Source of the DNA: Lineolata rhizophorae
Lineage: Eukaryota > Ascomycota > Dothideomycetes > Lineolatales > Lineolataceae
Direction: 5' to 3'
Length of the DNA stretch: 64,000 bases
Assembly: GCA_010093515.1 (NCBI GenBank)
Contig: MU001676.1
Coordinates: 824,865 to 888,864, forward strand
Shown: positions 1 to 12,351 of the stretch, piece after piece
Layout of the letters: each line of letters starts with the position of its first letter
How positions within the stretch are numbered: the first letter of the stretch is position 1
The notes under the pieces: model-generated
Databases searched by the model: none
What the model was told of the DNA's origin: nothing
What the model saw: the letters and a program-made list of their open reading frames with translations, nothing else
Position numbers and translations under genes: made by a program

Positions 1-1
1 T

Positions 2-70
2 GAGGCCGTTGCAGAGACGCCTGCGGCCGTTGAAGAGGCGCCTGAGGCCGTTGCAGAGACGCCTGCGGCC
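2..70 (+). repeat. 27-nt direct repeat in the BTB gene linker
   Basis: A 27-base unit occurs without a mismatch at 2-28 and 44-70, separated by a 15-base related spacer. In the coding frame it gives EAVAETPAA, VEEAP, EAVAETPAA. The array may continue upstream of the window. It is an in-frame expansion of a low-complexity linker. Confidence 0.85.
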
Positions 71-421
71 TCGATTCTGAGTGTTCACGCCAAAACATAC
101 GCTTTGGCCGATAAATATGACATCCAAGGGCTTAAGGCGCTTGCTGTGGACAAATTTTCGGTAGCTTTACAGAACCATTGGAACGACCCCGACTTTTCCC
201 AGGCAGCTGAGATAGTGTACGAGACTTCGGTGCCAGAGGACAGGGGTTTGAGAGATCTTGTCGTACAAACGCTACATCGTCATGAAAGTATTGCTGACAA
301 AGACGATGTGAAGAAAGTTCTTAAAAGGGTCGGCGATCTATCATTTGATCTAATAATGTATGTTCGGGCGAAAGGAGGTTGGGAATCTCACGAGCCACTG
401 GAGCCAGAAGACAATTGGTAA
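2..421 (+). CDS. BTB/POZ-type protein, C-terminal part (partial at window edge)
   Basis: Only the last 139 residues lie in the window; the frame is open from base 2 and stops at 419-421, so the start and the BTB fold itself are upstream. After an Ala/Glu/Pro-rich repeat linker comes HAKTYALADKYDIQGLKALA, which is the helix that follows the BTB domain in many fungal BTB proteins (usual form: VYxxADKYxIxxLKxLA). The rest is helical and acidic, ending EPEDNW. Fungal BTB proteins of this shape mediate protein-protein contacts, but the partner is unknown. The linker repeat suggests a disordered hinge between the BTB fold and the C-terminal helices. The family call rests on this one block, so it is good but not certain. 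Confidence 0.7.
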   Translation, partial: EAVAETPAAVEEAPEAVAETPAASILSVHAKTYALADKYDIQGLKALAVDKFSVALQNHWNDPDFSQAAEIVYETSVPEDRGLRDLVVQTLHRHESIADKDDVKKVLKRVGDLSFDLIMYVRAKGGWESHEPLEPEDNW

Positions 422-719
422 CCCATGCAGCGTTCCACTCGGAGATACAAAAAGCGTTGAATTCTCAAGCACTTGTAGCGCATAATCTAAGCCATGGGAG
501 TGAATCTTTTTGGAATATTGCAAAGTTTCAGACTGAGCGAAGTAACGCTTGCGCCACGAATAGTGAGACTTTCCCTGGCGAAAACCTAGAGAAAAGAGAG
601 CAAAGCATAGCACCCAAACGTCAAGCCAAGGCTAGCCAATCGCAAACACCTACAGCTAACCTAACAACACTTGCGGATGCCCTACTATTAACATACGTTA
701 TGCCATGATGTTTGCGCCG

Positions 720-1972
720 CTACACTTCTCCCTCGTTAACTTTTTCAATAGTCTGATATATGTCCGTCTTCTGAAAAATCTTCGGCGGTTCCTGAACGCT
801 ATTTAATAGCTCGCTCGGCCCAGCCTGCTCCTTCGACGCGCCGTTCAGCATGCACTCTTCGCTCTGACCACCTGGTTGCACACGCCCACTGCCGCGCGCG
901 CACGTCGTGACCGTGAAGGACCGGGCGCCGAAGCTGTCCTTGAACGGGCCCGACGTGCGGCACTGCCGCGACGACCTGGACCTGCTGATGCTGGCCCGGT
1001 GGAGCAGCTTCTCGACAGGGGAGCGCAGGCAGGGCACGCAGCCGGCGACGATGCCGATGTGCGACTCGATCAGGGCCCACAGCGTGAAGTCGATCATGTA
1101 CCAGGTGAAGTCGACCTCGGACACGTATTTCTGCTTGGCCATGACCATCTTGCGGATGGCGGCGGCGCTGGCGGCGAGGCCGATGCCCATGAGGCAGCAG
1201 AGCAGGATCTTTTCCCGAAGCGGGCGTTTGATCTTTCTAACCACGTTGATGGGTAGTATCGAGTAGATGACGTCCGTCACGGCGAAGACTACTACGCTCG
1301 AGTCAGTTTGTCATATGTTGTGACATGTTTTCGGCTGTAGAATCGTCTTCAGACCACGCACCAGATCCAATGTAGACGTTTTGTGCCATCGTTTTCTGGC
1401 TCCAGCAGTGGTCAAGCGATATCGAGGCATCCCAAAGTGCGCTGAGAGGATCGCACATGATGACCTGCAAGACCGTGGCGGCGACTCCAGTCGCCATAAT
1501 GACCAACATGGCGAAGTAAAGGCCGTACTGCCAGAATCGGTCGATGGTGATGCGAAGCAACATGAACGTGACGGATATTTTTAAGAAGGTGATTCCCCAT
1601 GTCCAGGAAATGCCGCTGATGACATTGAGACGTATTATCTCCTCAAGGGAGTCTGGTGGTAAGAACTGGGCGTGCTCGCCAAAGCCGGTCTGGACCGCCA
1701 CAGTTGCAATGGCTTGCGAAAAGGTTATACAGATCTAGCGGGCTCCATCAACACGATATAATTGCCTTGTAGTCGAAATGGAGGTCTGAACTTACCACGC
1801 ATACGATCATAGTATAGTCGTCCGCCTGAAGGTTTCTCCATCCTGGTGTCAAGCGCGCATACATCCGTCCCAGGAATAGCGCCATTGCAATGCCGTAAAG
1901 AGAGTAGGAGACTCCAAAGAACTTGTCGGCCTTGTCATCACCAGGGAATGCGTCTGTTGAATTTGTAGTCAT
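720..1972 (-). CDS. Fungal rhodopsin-like 7TM membrane protein (Fung_rhodopsin family)
   Basis: Three exons: 1972-1796, 1734-1362 and 1291-720. Donors are GTAAGT and GTGCGT, acceptors are CTAG and GTAG, and the phases join to give 373 residues. The product has several hydrophobic helices and family marks: GRMYARL in the second helix region, DDYTMIVCV, the CDPLSALWD loop after the fourth helix, and TDVIYSILPINVVRKI followed by REKILLCCLMGIG. The C-terminus is polar. These plasma-membrane proteins are related to PTH11-type receptors, with no retinal lysine expected; ligands are mostly unknown. An upstream ATG at 2005 would add 11 residues, but I prefer 1972 because MTTNST leads straight into the first helix. 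The family is clear and the function is not. Confidence 0.85.
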
Positions 1973-3982
1973 AGTGCAATGTCGGGATCTCCGTAGAGAC
2001 GGCAAAAAGCAAGGGCCTTTTTCAGTCGGAACTTGACCAACAGCATATTCAACATTTAAGTAGGATTTGAGGGCTGTTCCCCATGCCTACGCTCTGAATT
2101 TGCGCCGTTTAAATTTGTACAAATCGGCTTTGCCGCGGGGTTTGTTCTTTGGGCTCGTGGCAAAGCCTGTTCGAGGCTTCGGAGAAGTAAGAACAAAAAA
2201 GGCTCGAATACTCCCACATACTTTGATCGCAAACCATGGCCCTACGGAACTGTGTAGTCGCTGGATACATATGAGTGGCCGATCAACTCCTAGGCAGTGG
2301 TCAAACCGTCGACTACGCCACTAGTGCGTTCCGTTACCGAAGAAGACTTTGGATAGCTCGGCGACTTGGGCTGTTCTTGTTCTCAGAGCTGGAGAATGGC
2401 AGAGCATGGACTGGCTGAAGCTTTTTGAATTCTCTTCGGCGAGTAACGAGCGTTCTAGATGCTGCTGGCATCATTCCTAGATAATCGAACTGAGACTTAC
2501 AACAGCGCTGGAGGATGCAAGAAAGAGTCGGTGGATTGGTCAATTCTCCTTCCCATCCCAGCGAAATGAGAGCATTAAAGAAAAAGGAACAAATAAACAA
2601 TGACGATAGCATTCCTCTGTAGCATTTAACCTCCGTGATGTAAAATAAGTGCAAGAAGCGCAAGCAGTCGGGAAAGCCAGGTGCATGTGCTCGCGGATGT
2701 TGCATCAGCGCCCACAGTTTTGATAGCTGACGCGTACTTGGCATGTAAGTTAGCGCTGGGAGCTGTTGAACGTGGCTCCCGTCGTTCCTGCGTACTGCTG
2801 TATGGTTACATGTCGCGTGCGGGGTGAAGAAACGAGTGGCTCAGTTTACCATGGATGCCTATCCGCCGAGCTAATTGTTTGAATTGAGGAGGCGCCGAGT
2901 TCCGTCCTAACTCCGCTGAGAAACTTGTCGTAGCCGTACGATGCGAAAGGACTACACATGCGCCTGCTGACCGTGCCTAGGTCTTCTTTGTTGCAAATTT
3001 GCGCTGAAAATCATTCTGCAGCTGATGCGCCACTAGCTCTCGTGTGGCTACGAACGGGGCGCTGAAAGAATCAACGATGAGTAGGATTACGCTGTTAAAC
3101 CAACCTTCCTGACGGCGAGACTACAATGTCGCAGCAAAACGTAAAGGTAAGGGTGTGAACTGGGCCCCGAAAGCCCCGAACTCCCGTCGAAAGCCCGCAA
3201 TCGACCTATCTGGAAGTCTAGACGAGCTTATTAGACTCCGTGCCGCGTGTGTCTACAGGTGATGACGACAGTGGGAGCAATCCGGGCTCTCTCATCCGAC
3301 GCTCCGTGAATGCAGTGATTGGGCCCCAACCACTAAATTCAAACGTGGCATCGACCACGAGGAAAAGCGCAGAAGAAATTGGCGCGATTCGAGCCGATGC
3401 ACTCGCGCTCGGGTCTGCCCACACGCCGACGCCGGGGGCCTTCGGGCCCTAAAAGCTCTCAGTCTCAGTCTTCGCGGCGTCGTGGGTTGGGGGCCGCCGC
3501 TATGCCGCATCTGGGAAACGGACGGGAAGATCGCTCGTCATCCGCACATACATAGTCCGATAAGGGAATAAATATGGGGCGAGCCAGACCCTTGGAAACC
3601 ACTTGATTGCTGGCGAGAGTGAGCCGAAACATCTCGCCCGGGAGGGGCTTGGGTCCCCATCGGAAAATCTTTTAAGACGCAGATCTTGTCTCGGAGGCGC
3701 GAGGCCAGCCGAAAGGTGTTGAACCCGCCATGTGTCGATATACAAAACAACGTACGAAATAAAGCGAAAATTGAATTCGAAAATATTAATTATATACGGG
3801 AGTGGGATATCTCGATATCGCTGTTCAACAGAAGGCGCTTGCGCATTAGACAAACCCCCAAAAACACCTCCCCACGCTCCCCGTGAACGGAAGTCAGCTT
3901 TTTTTTTTTGGGGGGGGGGGGGAGGGGGGGCTGATGATCCATCAAGAAAAGTGATAATTTTCGACGGAAGCATCTCTCCACC
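1973..3982. other. Intergenic region, no supported gene
   Basis: About 2 kb. Short open frames on both strands (for example 2334-2744 minus) lack domains, a convincing start or splice partners. Two long homopolymer runs sit at its right edge. Confidence 0.5.
3899..3930 (+). repeat. Poly-T / poly-G homopolymer run
   Basis: Eleven T, thirteen G, one A and seven G follow in a row, about 50 bases beyond the stop of the DUF3112-like gene. Such a run could be a true low-complexity tract or an assembly or sequencing fault. Confidence 0.8.
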
Positions 3983-5215
3983 TTATACCGCCTCCTTCTT
4001 CCCCTCGTCGTGGCTGAGCGTCTTGTTCATCGTGCTCTCCACCGGCGACCTCGCCTCGTCGTCGTAGTCGAAATTGTACGCGTCCTCCTCGGTGTAGACC
4101 CTGCTCGGCCTCCTGAGATCTCCCACATCCTTGGGCGCACCACCGGCCTCGCCGTCCGTAGAAAGCGCCGTGTCCCGCTTACCCGACGAGTAGGCGCCGG
4201 GCCCGCGCGCGCCGTCGGGGATGTGGAAGCGCAGGTCGATGCGCAGCAGGGCGTAGAGCGCGATGACGAGGACCTCGACGGTGAAGTTGACGATGTAGAA
4301 GGGGGCCTTGGTGTAGTACCAGGGGACGGGGTTGCCCCTGCGCTGAACGGGGTCCATGGCGTTGGAGCCGAGCTTCCAGCCGGCGCCGAAGGCGAGCAGC
4401 GTCGATGCCGTCAGCAGCACGAAGATCTTGGTCCGGAAGCGGCCGTGGCCGAACTTGTCGGTGCCCGAGCGCCGCGGCACCGCCAGACTGAGCAGAACCA
4501 TCGGGATCGGTAACACGGCGACGAAGAAGAAGTACGACCCCGCGTACAGCTGGATGTCGCGGTCGATGCGCCGCGTGTTGGTCGAAAGCGTGTAGAAGGA
4601 CTGCACCGTCGCTGTGATGACCATGGCTAGTGTGAGCACGACCAGGACGTAGAGCGCGATCATGACGACGCGGAAGCCCATGCTCCAGCCAAAGTGCGGG
4701 TGCTGGGCGCGCACCAGCCGCTGCGCGAACAGCAGGTTGATGATGAAGACGAGGAGAACGCCCGCCTGGACGAAGATGGCCGCGGCGATGGCAAGGCTGA
4801 TGTTGTCCGGGTGTTCGAGGTTGGCGAGGCGTAGAGAGCAGGTCACGATGCGGGCCATGCAGAAACCTAATGGGCGACATTAACATCGGGGACGAAGCGA
4901 TTCCGTGCTACAAGCACGGAATGTACGGAGCCAAAAAAAACGTACCGAACATGAGAACTGAGAAGATAAACTTGTGCCCGCGACGTCTGTTGATTTGGAA
5001 AATGGCCATGTGCGTCGCGGCGCCTAGAACGTAGAGGGCGAGGAATACCGATGTCGCTGGTATATCCTCTGACTTATCAGGTATGCCTCCAATGGTCCAT
5101 GTCGTGGGCAGGTATGGTGGCCCGGATTGCTGCGGCTGTACCGTTAGCCATGACCACGGCCTTCGACAGTGAAGCATCTGAAACATACCTGTTGAGGTGG
5201 TCCCGAGGACGACAT
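3983..5215 (-). CDS. DUF3112-like fungal multispan membrane protein
   Basis: Three exons: 5215-5189 (only nine codons, MSSSGPPQQ), 5135-4946 and 4866-3983. Donors are GTATGT and GTACGT, acceptors are TACAG and TTAG, and the sum is 366 residues. Seven hydrophobic segments can be read, starting with ATSVFLALYVLGAATHMAIF and ending with a helix before LLRIDLRFHIPDGARG. The N-terminal block around FQINRRRGHKFIFSVLMFGF and the later WYYTKAPFYIVNF fit the fungal DUF3112 family as I remember it. The C-tail is charged (YTEEDAYNFDYDDEARS). The biochemical role of this family is unknown; a plasma or inner membrane location is inferred from topology. The tiny first exon is supported by phase but not by any other evidence. 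Confidence 0.8.
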
Positions 5216-6217
5216 GATGCTAACACGATTGCAGCTGGGAACTCCGCTGCTGAATTCGAACTCAGGCTCTTAGCGGGAAAGGGTGGACGAGTTGGCTACG
5301 TGGAAAAGTCTCTTTTTTAAGCGGCTTGAGATTTCGCGGCTCGGGTGATGGCAGGCATTCAAACGACGTGTATCATGTCGTTGATCTGAGATAGACGGCT
5401 CGTAGTCCCAGGGTTCGGGACGCGATCTCAATAAGTACCTTGTCCTAGTCTCCCACGGGGTTTGCTCCGATCGCACTTCGGTCGGGGTGACGGGGGACGA
5501 GAGGAGCAAAAGAATGCTTTTTCGCCCGCCGATTTGCAGCCCGCCATCACTAATAATGTCTCTCAAGCACACGCATGGGTTGCTGGCTCGCCCGAGGAAA
5601 CAGGTAACATGACGCGGAAATAGCCAGAGCGGGACGGCGGGGCCAATCCCGGCCCTGCGCGCCTGCGAGCGTCGGACATTGTTCGCGCAGCGTCAGGCCG
5701 ACAGCGCTCGGCCGGTCGGCGCTTGTCGGCGGGCTTCATCGCCGACGCTGCGCCAGGAGATCGGTGTTCTGCAGGCCGCCTTGGCCGACTCGCCGACTCC
5801 GTCGCGCACTGCCACTGGGCCAGCCGCCAGCCCCCGCCACGGCCCATGGACCGCCGTGACGTAGGACCATCATGTAGTAGCTGAGGAGCCGAAGGGAAGT
5901 TACGACGGCGCACTCCCCAACCGGGAGGTTCAACTAGGTGGAATGCGCCTATCCTATTCTCTTGCTCCTTCGTTTCGGGATTTGGGAGATATGTTGGAGA
6001 ACCATCCTGACGAGTCTACGAGGACACTGGAAGCTGACTTGGAAACACGCATTTAGACGAGGCTGCTGTCTATCTCGCAGATTGCGGAGTGTTTGTTTTC
6101 TGCTTGATTTGCGTAGATCTGCAGGGCTATTTGCTGAAGGTAGAGCTATGAGATAAACCTTCCGCGCAAATGCTTAAACATTGGTCACCAGTCCCTGGAC
6201 CTCTGTCCTCGACTACC
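5216..6217. other. Intergenic region, no supported gene
   Basis: Scattered short frames only, such as an Arg/Pro-rich one at 5563-5913 minus that is typical of GC-rich noise. It holds the 5' flank of the DUF3112-like gene and the 3' flank of the next gene. Confidence 0.5.
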
Positions 6218-8443
6218 TCACCAATAGGTGGAGCGAGGGGACTTGATTGATAGCTTCCCACGGTAATGGGGGGACAACCTCCCGAGGCTCTCACTCGCAC
6301 TCCGCATCAGAGATCTCAACACCTTTCGTTCATCACTCCTTCCGGATCGTGTCGACTGGTTTCGTATTCGCTTGTCGCCGGGGCTCAGCCCAATGCGCGG
6401 TGTTTCAGATCTTGCTAATTTCAAAGCGAGATCCTCAGGAGTGAGTATATCAATAAGGCTACCTTCCAGCATTTCACCCGAAAAGGTCTCCTGACATATC
6501 GACTCGCCATCAGGAGCTTCATTGATTGACAATCGCTCTGCTCTCAGAGCGTCAAACCGGCCTAGCGTGTGTTAGTCGAGCAAACTTGCCAGAACAATGG
6601 TCGTAAGGTCCACCTAGGTCAGAGAATTGCGCTCGGGAGCCACTATCCACACGGCCAAACGTAACACTCTCCCCACCAGACCCTTCTAGCAGTTGCGATG
6701 AATTCATTGATACCGCGTTTGCATCATAATCGGAGCGATCAATTCGTGCGTGATAATCCTTGACTTCAACTGAACTTTCGTCGGTATAGGCCAGGCCCTG
6801 GTCCCAGCCTTCTGTTTCCGCGATCAGCTCATATTCCAAATACTGCTGGTGAGCGAAATCGGCATGATAATTAGAGTCATCGTGCCGCGGTTCATAGTTT
6901 TCTTTAAGTGGTGAGAATTGGCTGGTAGATTCCTGTGATAAGTATTCCACGCTTTCAATCGGGGTTTTGGCAATCTCAATGTCTTCTAGTTCATATTCGT
7001 TAGTCGGGTCTTCATTATATGATTCCACATCAGTTTCATGATCTGAGCTGCTTGAATTTTCCTTCTCCGACTCTTCCATCTCTTCATCGTCTGCGAGATC
7101 AGTACTGTCTTGGTCGTATATTTCTTCGTTTTCAGAATAACCATAGTGGGTCTCATCCATGTCAAGTTCGTCCCTTATCTTGTTTCCCGTTTGGGATTCA
7201 ACGCAGTTGTTCAACTGCGACTGCATAACATTTGCTCTATCATACTCTTCGTCATTCTGTTCAGGGGTTTGAAATCGTGTCTTCTGCTTTTTGGGTGGAG
7301 TGTCGGGGACGATGATTTGGCCGGAAGAGGCGTAGTCAAAACTTGGTCCCGGCTTATTCTCAGTCAACTCATTGTTCGAATCTGGCGAGTGCGATGCTAT
7401 GTTTGCATAAGGACTCGATGACCTTCTAAGGATGAGAGAGGGCCCATAGCAGCGCCGAGTGGAACTGGCCTGCTTTCGCAGACGCTTTGCAGGCCTCTTC
7501 GGTTTCTTCGGTAGCCGAAGTTCAGCGCCTTCGAAGCCATCATTAATTGGACTTGGTACTTGGCTGCGGATCTTGATCGAGGTCGCCGGTCTAGCAATAC
7601 GAAAATAGGACGAGTGAATCCGCGGAATCTTTTGGGGGTGAGGATTCCGCTTTCGTTTCCGACTGTACTGAAAAAAAGTACAGGATCTCGGGATGCGAAA
7701 TTTCTGAGTACACACGTCCTGCGAAGTACTTATGTCGTTGGCGTCTTCAATGGGATCACTTTCGGCGCTTACCTAGAAGATGCGAACGTACATCAGACGA
7801 TGGCATGGAGCATTTCTGGGAGCCATACACTTTGCGGCGGAGCTTCCGCATCAGGAGGTAACATCAGCGACTGACCCTCCTCGGGATGCTCTCTCTTACG
7901 TTGATTTGAGTTAGCGCGTCTTCTCTGGGACAAAGTTTCTCGAATAGTCGACGTCTTGTCGGCTTTTCGCAGCTTGTGAACGGTCTTCACGGAGTCTGAA
8001 TCGTCGTCATCCGGCAGCTCATATGGATCCCACTCGCGAGTTTCAGATTGAGGTGGTAGATTGCCATCAGTTGCACCTTCGTAGGGGCAGAGTGCATTAT
8101 GTCCGGGACTCGATTGTTGCGACTCATCATTCTCTGCCTGAGGGGAGGGCCCACGTCCGTGGTAACCGTCCGAATCATGTGCATCGTTGCGCGTAGAACC
8201 AGACTTTTTCGGAGGGCCCGCGAGCAGTCGCGCAAAAGACGCTTGTGCTATACAAGCGTCGCGGTGTACGCCCGCGTTTAAGGATTCTGAGAAAGTCTGA
8301 TGCCGCATCGGTGACGACGCAGCTAGCCGACCGGCATCGCAAGTCGTCCGCGACAATCTGGGCCGGCTGTTGATTGCCGGCAGATGACGACGTCCGTCTT
8401 TTCGGGCCGTGTACAACGACGGGGCCGTCTTTGTCCTAGCCAT
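6218..8443 (-). CDS. Acidic, largely disordered protein of unknown function (705 aa)
   Basis: Three exons: 8443-7829, 7772-6614 and 6561-6218. The first intron (56 nt, GTATGG to TTCTAG) and the second (52 nt, GTGGAC to CGCTAG with a CTAAC branch site) both keep the frame. The N-terminus is basic (MARTKTAPSLYTARKDGRRH), followed by Ser/Asp-rich low-complexity sequence, basic patches (LPKKPKRPAKRLRKQ, TPPKKQKTRF) and a long Glu/Asp/Ser tract over roughly residues 380-500. The C-terminal exon (LEGSLIDILTPEDLALKLA) looks ordered. Basic clusters suggest the nucleus. I recognise no domain, so chromatin or transcription scaffolding is only a guess. The gene is real by codon pattern and splice agreement; the GTGGAC donor is weak, so the second border is the least certain. 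Confidence 0.7.
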
Positions 8444-10053
8444 AGCATTTGTCTCGCGTGAAGTCAGGAATTAGACCGTAGGTGCAGACGTAGGACCTTG
8501 GAACTCGACGGGATTTCGTCAAGAAAGAGCGGAATAAATGCGAAGGGGCAGTAGGGCACTTGACGGCGGCGACGCAGGCACAGGTCGCACTTGACCGAGG
8601 TCAAGCACGATGTGATGACGCATGCGGGAGGAGTGGGAAGGAGGAGTTGGCGGAATTTCATCACGGACGAACGCCCCTTCCCAGTCTGCGGCTCTGTGCC
8701 ACCCAAACGAGGCAGGAGGCACGACCAAGACAGCTCTTGCGGTCCTCGGGTTGCAGCGCCTTGCTTGGCGATGAGCTCTCGTCGTTCGTCGTAGACGAGC
8801 TCGAATTTTAGTTGTGCATTGAACTCGTATGATATCAGACGTCTTCACCATCTGTTCTACCGGGAGACCTCTCGCGGCGAAATCGCGTGAGTGGCTTGAA
8901 CGCGAATGATGCGAGGTGAGTCGAGGCACCGCCGTATTTCTCGAGTTCTTGGGAGGCGCTAGCCGCAACCGTGCAACGCCTCTTCCCGTAAGGGCTAGTC
9001 TTCCCGCTCGGTTCCCTGGAGCGCGCCGTGCCACGACAGGGGTTCGCCGTCGATAGGCGCAAGTTGCCTTGCTCCCAACCCATTCCACATCTTCCTTTCC
9101 ACGCCGCACGTCGCCTCCAGCACGTCCTGTAAGACCTAGGGGCGCTCATCTCCTCGAGTCCGCGAACGCTCGTCCATTCTTGCATCCTCCAAAGGTTTCC
9201 TTCTCGCTAGCGCGAAGATTCCCGCGAACGTTTTAAGGTCCCCGACGGAGCTGCGGCGTGCCTCTAGCTTACCCTCAGCTGATGGATGCCTTTTGTCCTT
9301 GTTGCCGGGCGTCCCGTCGCGGCGCAGGAGCGAGGTACATCGTAACGTATCCTCCAACCTCGACTGATGATTTATATCGAGCTTCTTAAGCTCTTAGGTC
9401 TATCAGGCGCCTTGGCGCGGGCATTTTACTGGTCGGGTCTTTTTTTAGCCTCGAGTTCGGCAACATCGCGAGCCAAGGAAAGCCACAACGGCTTTGCATC
9501 GCGGCACCATATGCTAATCATAGGGAGCTGGTGGGAAAGCGAAATGATCAAGTGCTCTTGGCTGGCAAAGCAATGCGAGGGAGCGCAAACTGTGCCGGCA
9601 TCAGGTGGCGCAAGGAGTTTTGTACTGTCCAGAGTGCTCAATTCTCGTGTCCGGAGATGTTGGCATTCCAGTGGCCATGTCGCAAAGAAATATGATTCGA
9701 CATATTAGTTTGCTCACCAGCCTCCACGCCAAGACCATTCCATGTAAGACGAATTTGGCTACCTTCGCGCGAAGTTGCCCGTGTCCTAGGTAAGTTGCGA
9801 TTTCGCTTTTGGCCGGCACGTATTACGCAAGATAAGTATGCCTCTCCTCCCTATCTTCTGTCCTCGAGCCTTTGTACCTGTGCTCCAAGAAACTTTCCTG
9901 GGTCGGCCGAGTATGTTTCACATACGCCAAAGGCATTCCTATTTCTTCCCTCTTTTTTTTTTCATCCCACACCTCCCGCTTGACTTGCAACCGCCCCTCC
10001 CGGGCAGCTCTGCTGAACCCAAGACCCGCCACCGTGCGCGGACACCGTAGATA
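8444..10053. other. Intergenic / 5' flanks, no supported gene
   Basis: This is the divergent interval between the acidic unknown gene and the glycosyltransferase gene. It contains several overlapping frames on both strands, Arg-rich and without domains. A pyrimidine-rich stretch near 9940-9970 precedes the glycosyltransferase start and may belong to its leader. Confidence 0.5.
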
Positions 10054-11294
10054 ATGGGACTGCAAATGCGCTACTTGTGGAGTCGGCCGATAATATCGGC
10101 CATCGTCTGCTTCCTGATACTTTACATTTGCTTCGAGAGCATAGACAAGCAGACGGTTCTTCCACATGTGCGCGTCACGGTCTCTCGGCCATCATCAGCC
10201 GATCAACAGTCCCTAAATTCAACGTATGGAATCAAATTGGCACTTATTCATTACCCTTACTCACCGTCAAATAGCGACCATTTCCCAAGCGTACCAGACG
10301 TTTTGGAAAAGTCAATGGTAAACGTGCTCGCGCAATTGTACAAGCCCAAAGTTATTCCGATCACGCACCAGAAATACACCGACGCCGATGGGGATGAATA
10401 CGTTATTGAAGGCGAACCACACTTTACCAAACCCCTTGGAAAAGATCTCCTAATCCTTGACACCGATTCTCGACCATTTACCGAACCCAACGAAATCCTG
10501 AGCAACGGGACTTATGACTGGAGCGACGCTCACGGGCTCTCCAACGGAATGCTCAACCACTATATGTACTGTATGTCTCACGTGCGCTTTTCCCCTGCAC
10601 CCACCTAAGCTCACGCCTTCTAGCCCAAATCCACGGCTACGACTACCTCTTCATCAAGACGCCCAAGTACGAGGATCGCGGCCCCAGCTGGGCCAAGCCC
10701 GTCACCATCGCCAATCTGCTGCCGCGCTACCGCTTCGTCGTTTTCGTCGACTCGGACGCCATATTCCACCGGCCCGAAGTGCCCTTCGAATGGCTGCTGA
10801 ACCACTGGGGCGCGACGGACGCGACGGCGCTCGCGCTGGCCACGGACCCACCCGAGTTCGACTACAACCGCGACACGCGCGGCCGCGTCGTGCACAACAC
10901 AGGCTTCGTGGTGGCGCAGAACGTGCCGCGCGCACACGCCCTCCTGCGCGACTGGGTCGAGTGCCCCGACGAGCTGCGCCACGAGGACTGCGCCAAGTGG
11001 AAGAACGTGTGGAGCTTCGACCAGGGCGCCTTCGCCGAGTATGTGCGCTACGCCTTCGACCAGCCCGACGACATCCTCGACGTGCCCTGTGGCGAGGCCA
11101 ACGGGTACCCGGAGAGCGAGGGTTCGTGCGACGGGAAGTTCATCCGGCACTTTTGGATCCAGAAGGATAAGCTGAAGGCGGGCGTGGCGGACTCGATGAT
11201 GCAGGTTTTGGTCGATCGGCTGCATGAGGATCTGTTGATGCATAGGGACGCGCATTTGATGGAGTCGCCAAGCAACAGGCTTGGAGAGTGGTGA
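10054..11294 (+). CDS. GT-A fold glycosyltransferase, type II membrane (GT34/GMA12-MNN10-like)
   Basis: Two exons, 10054-10570 and 10624-11294, with a 53-nt intron (GTATGT to TTCTAG), give 395 residues. The N-terminus is a signal anchor (helix about residues 13-28, IISAIVCFLILYICF), as expected for a Golgi type II enzyme. The catalytic part has SNGMLNHYMY, IHGYDYLFIK, SWAKPVTIANLLPRY, and FVDSDAIF with the metal-binding DxD at residues 215-217, then NTGFVVAQN and a late FDQGAFAEY block. This order (WAKP, DxD, NTG, DQ) matches nucleotide-sugar transferases of the GMA12/MNN10 type, which add alpha-linked galactose or mannose to glycans in the Golgi. The donor sugar cannot be told from sequence. 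The fold is secure; membership of GT34 proper is less so, as the DxD context differs from the usual DADA. Confidence 0.8.
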
Positions 11295-12351
11295 GAGGAG
11301 GAAAGGGTGAGTTGGACGTAGAGTCATGTATGCTCTTTTGCATAGCGTGAGGGTTCGGATCGGCTTCATGGTACTGTTCTATCCTCGAAGAGAGTGTCTT
11401 TGCAAGGGCGTTAATTGGGCGCAAATATTCAACGTTCCGCGCTACGATGCCTGGACTCGTGTTTTTATTTCTCTGCACATATTTTTTTTTTCCAAAAGTG
11501 GGATAGAGTTGCGTTATATGGACATTAGACGTTCTATGAGGCAGGTAGGTGAGCAAATACAAGAATCCCGTGAACTCCTTGTTCACCTATTTAGGAAGTC
11601 TAGCAACAGGTTTAGTAGCTGGGTTGAGAAAAGAAAATGAGGCAAAAGAAAAAAAAAAGGAAGGCAATGACTACGTCTGTTGTAGGCCGGAAGGATAGTT
11701 AGAATCGTTCTTAAACTAAAAGAAATACTACAGTTAAGACGACTCCTTTTCCGCTGCCATTGCCCCGTACTTCTTGTAGGTTCTTAGGAGTGTGTTCTAT
11801 CTGGCGTGTCATTACATTTGTTGCTTTTGTGATTGCTACTTCGATGTTCTAGCTCCACTTCCGAAGAGAGCTTTTCAAAAACAATAAGGTTTTCCAAGAA
11901 AAGTCGTTCACCTACAGCAACAAACAAGTCATTCCTTCCACGCGCCGCATCGAAATGTTGCAATTGATGGCTACATGAGTCAAGATCACGTCCCATTGCT
12001 CTTCAATGCTAGACAACGCCCCTTCAACAACGGTCGACTGCTCTCAAGCTAACATGACCGGCTCCCACCAACGCCAGCGCCAGCGCTAGGACAATGCCAT
12101 CTCACGCAGAAAGAGTCTCATCATCTCGCAGCCAAGCGCCGAAGCATAAGAAACGAAATGGGTTGCAAAACGCCACGCACGCCCGATTAATATTTCCATG
12201 CGGACTTTGGTCCTGATTACCTACCTCAACGCTAAAAATCCACGACTTCCAACACTACCACTCACCTTCTTCACATCAAGTAACCTAACACCTAAACATC
12301 CATAACCATCACTTCCTCCCCACTTCGCACCTACACAATCGTCGTCCACCC
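11295..12351. other. Convergent intergenic region, no supported gene
   Basis: This is the 3' flank of both the glycosyltransferase and SEC1 genes. It is A/T-richer than the genes, with only short frames that lack support. Confidence 0.6.
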
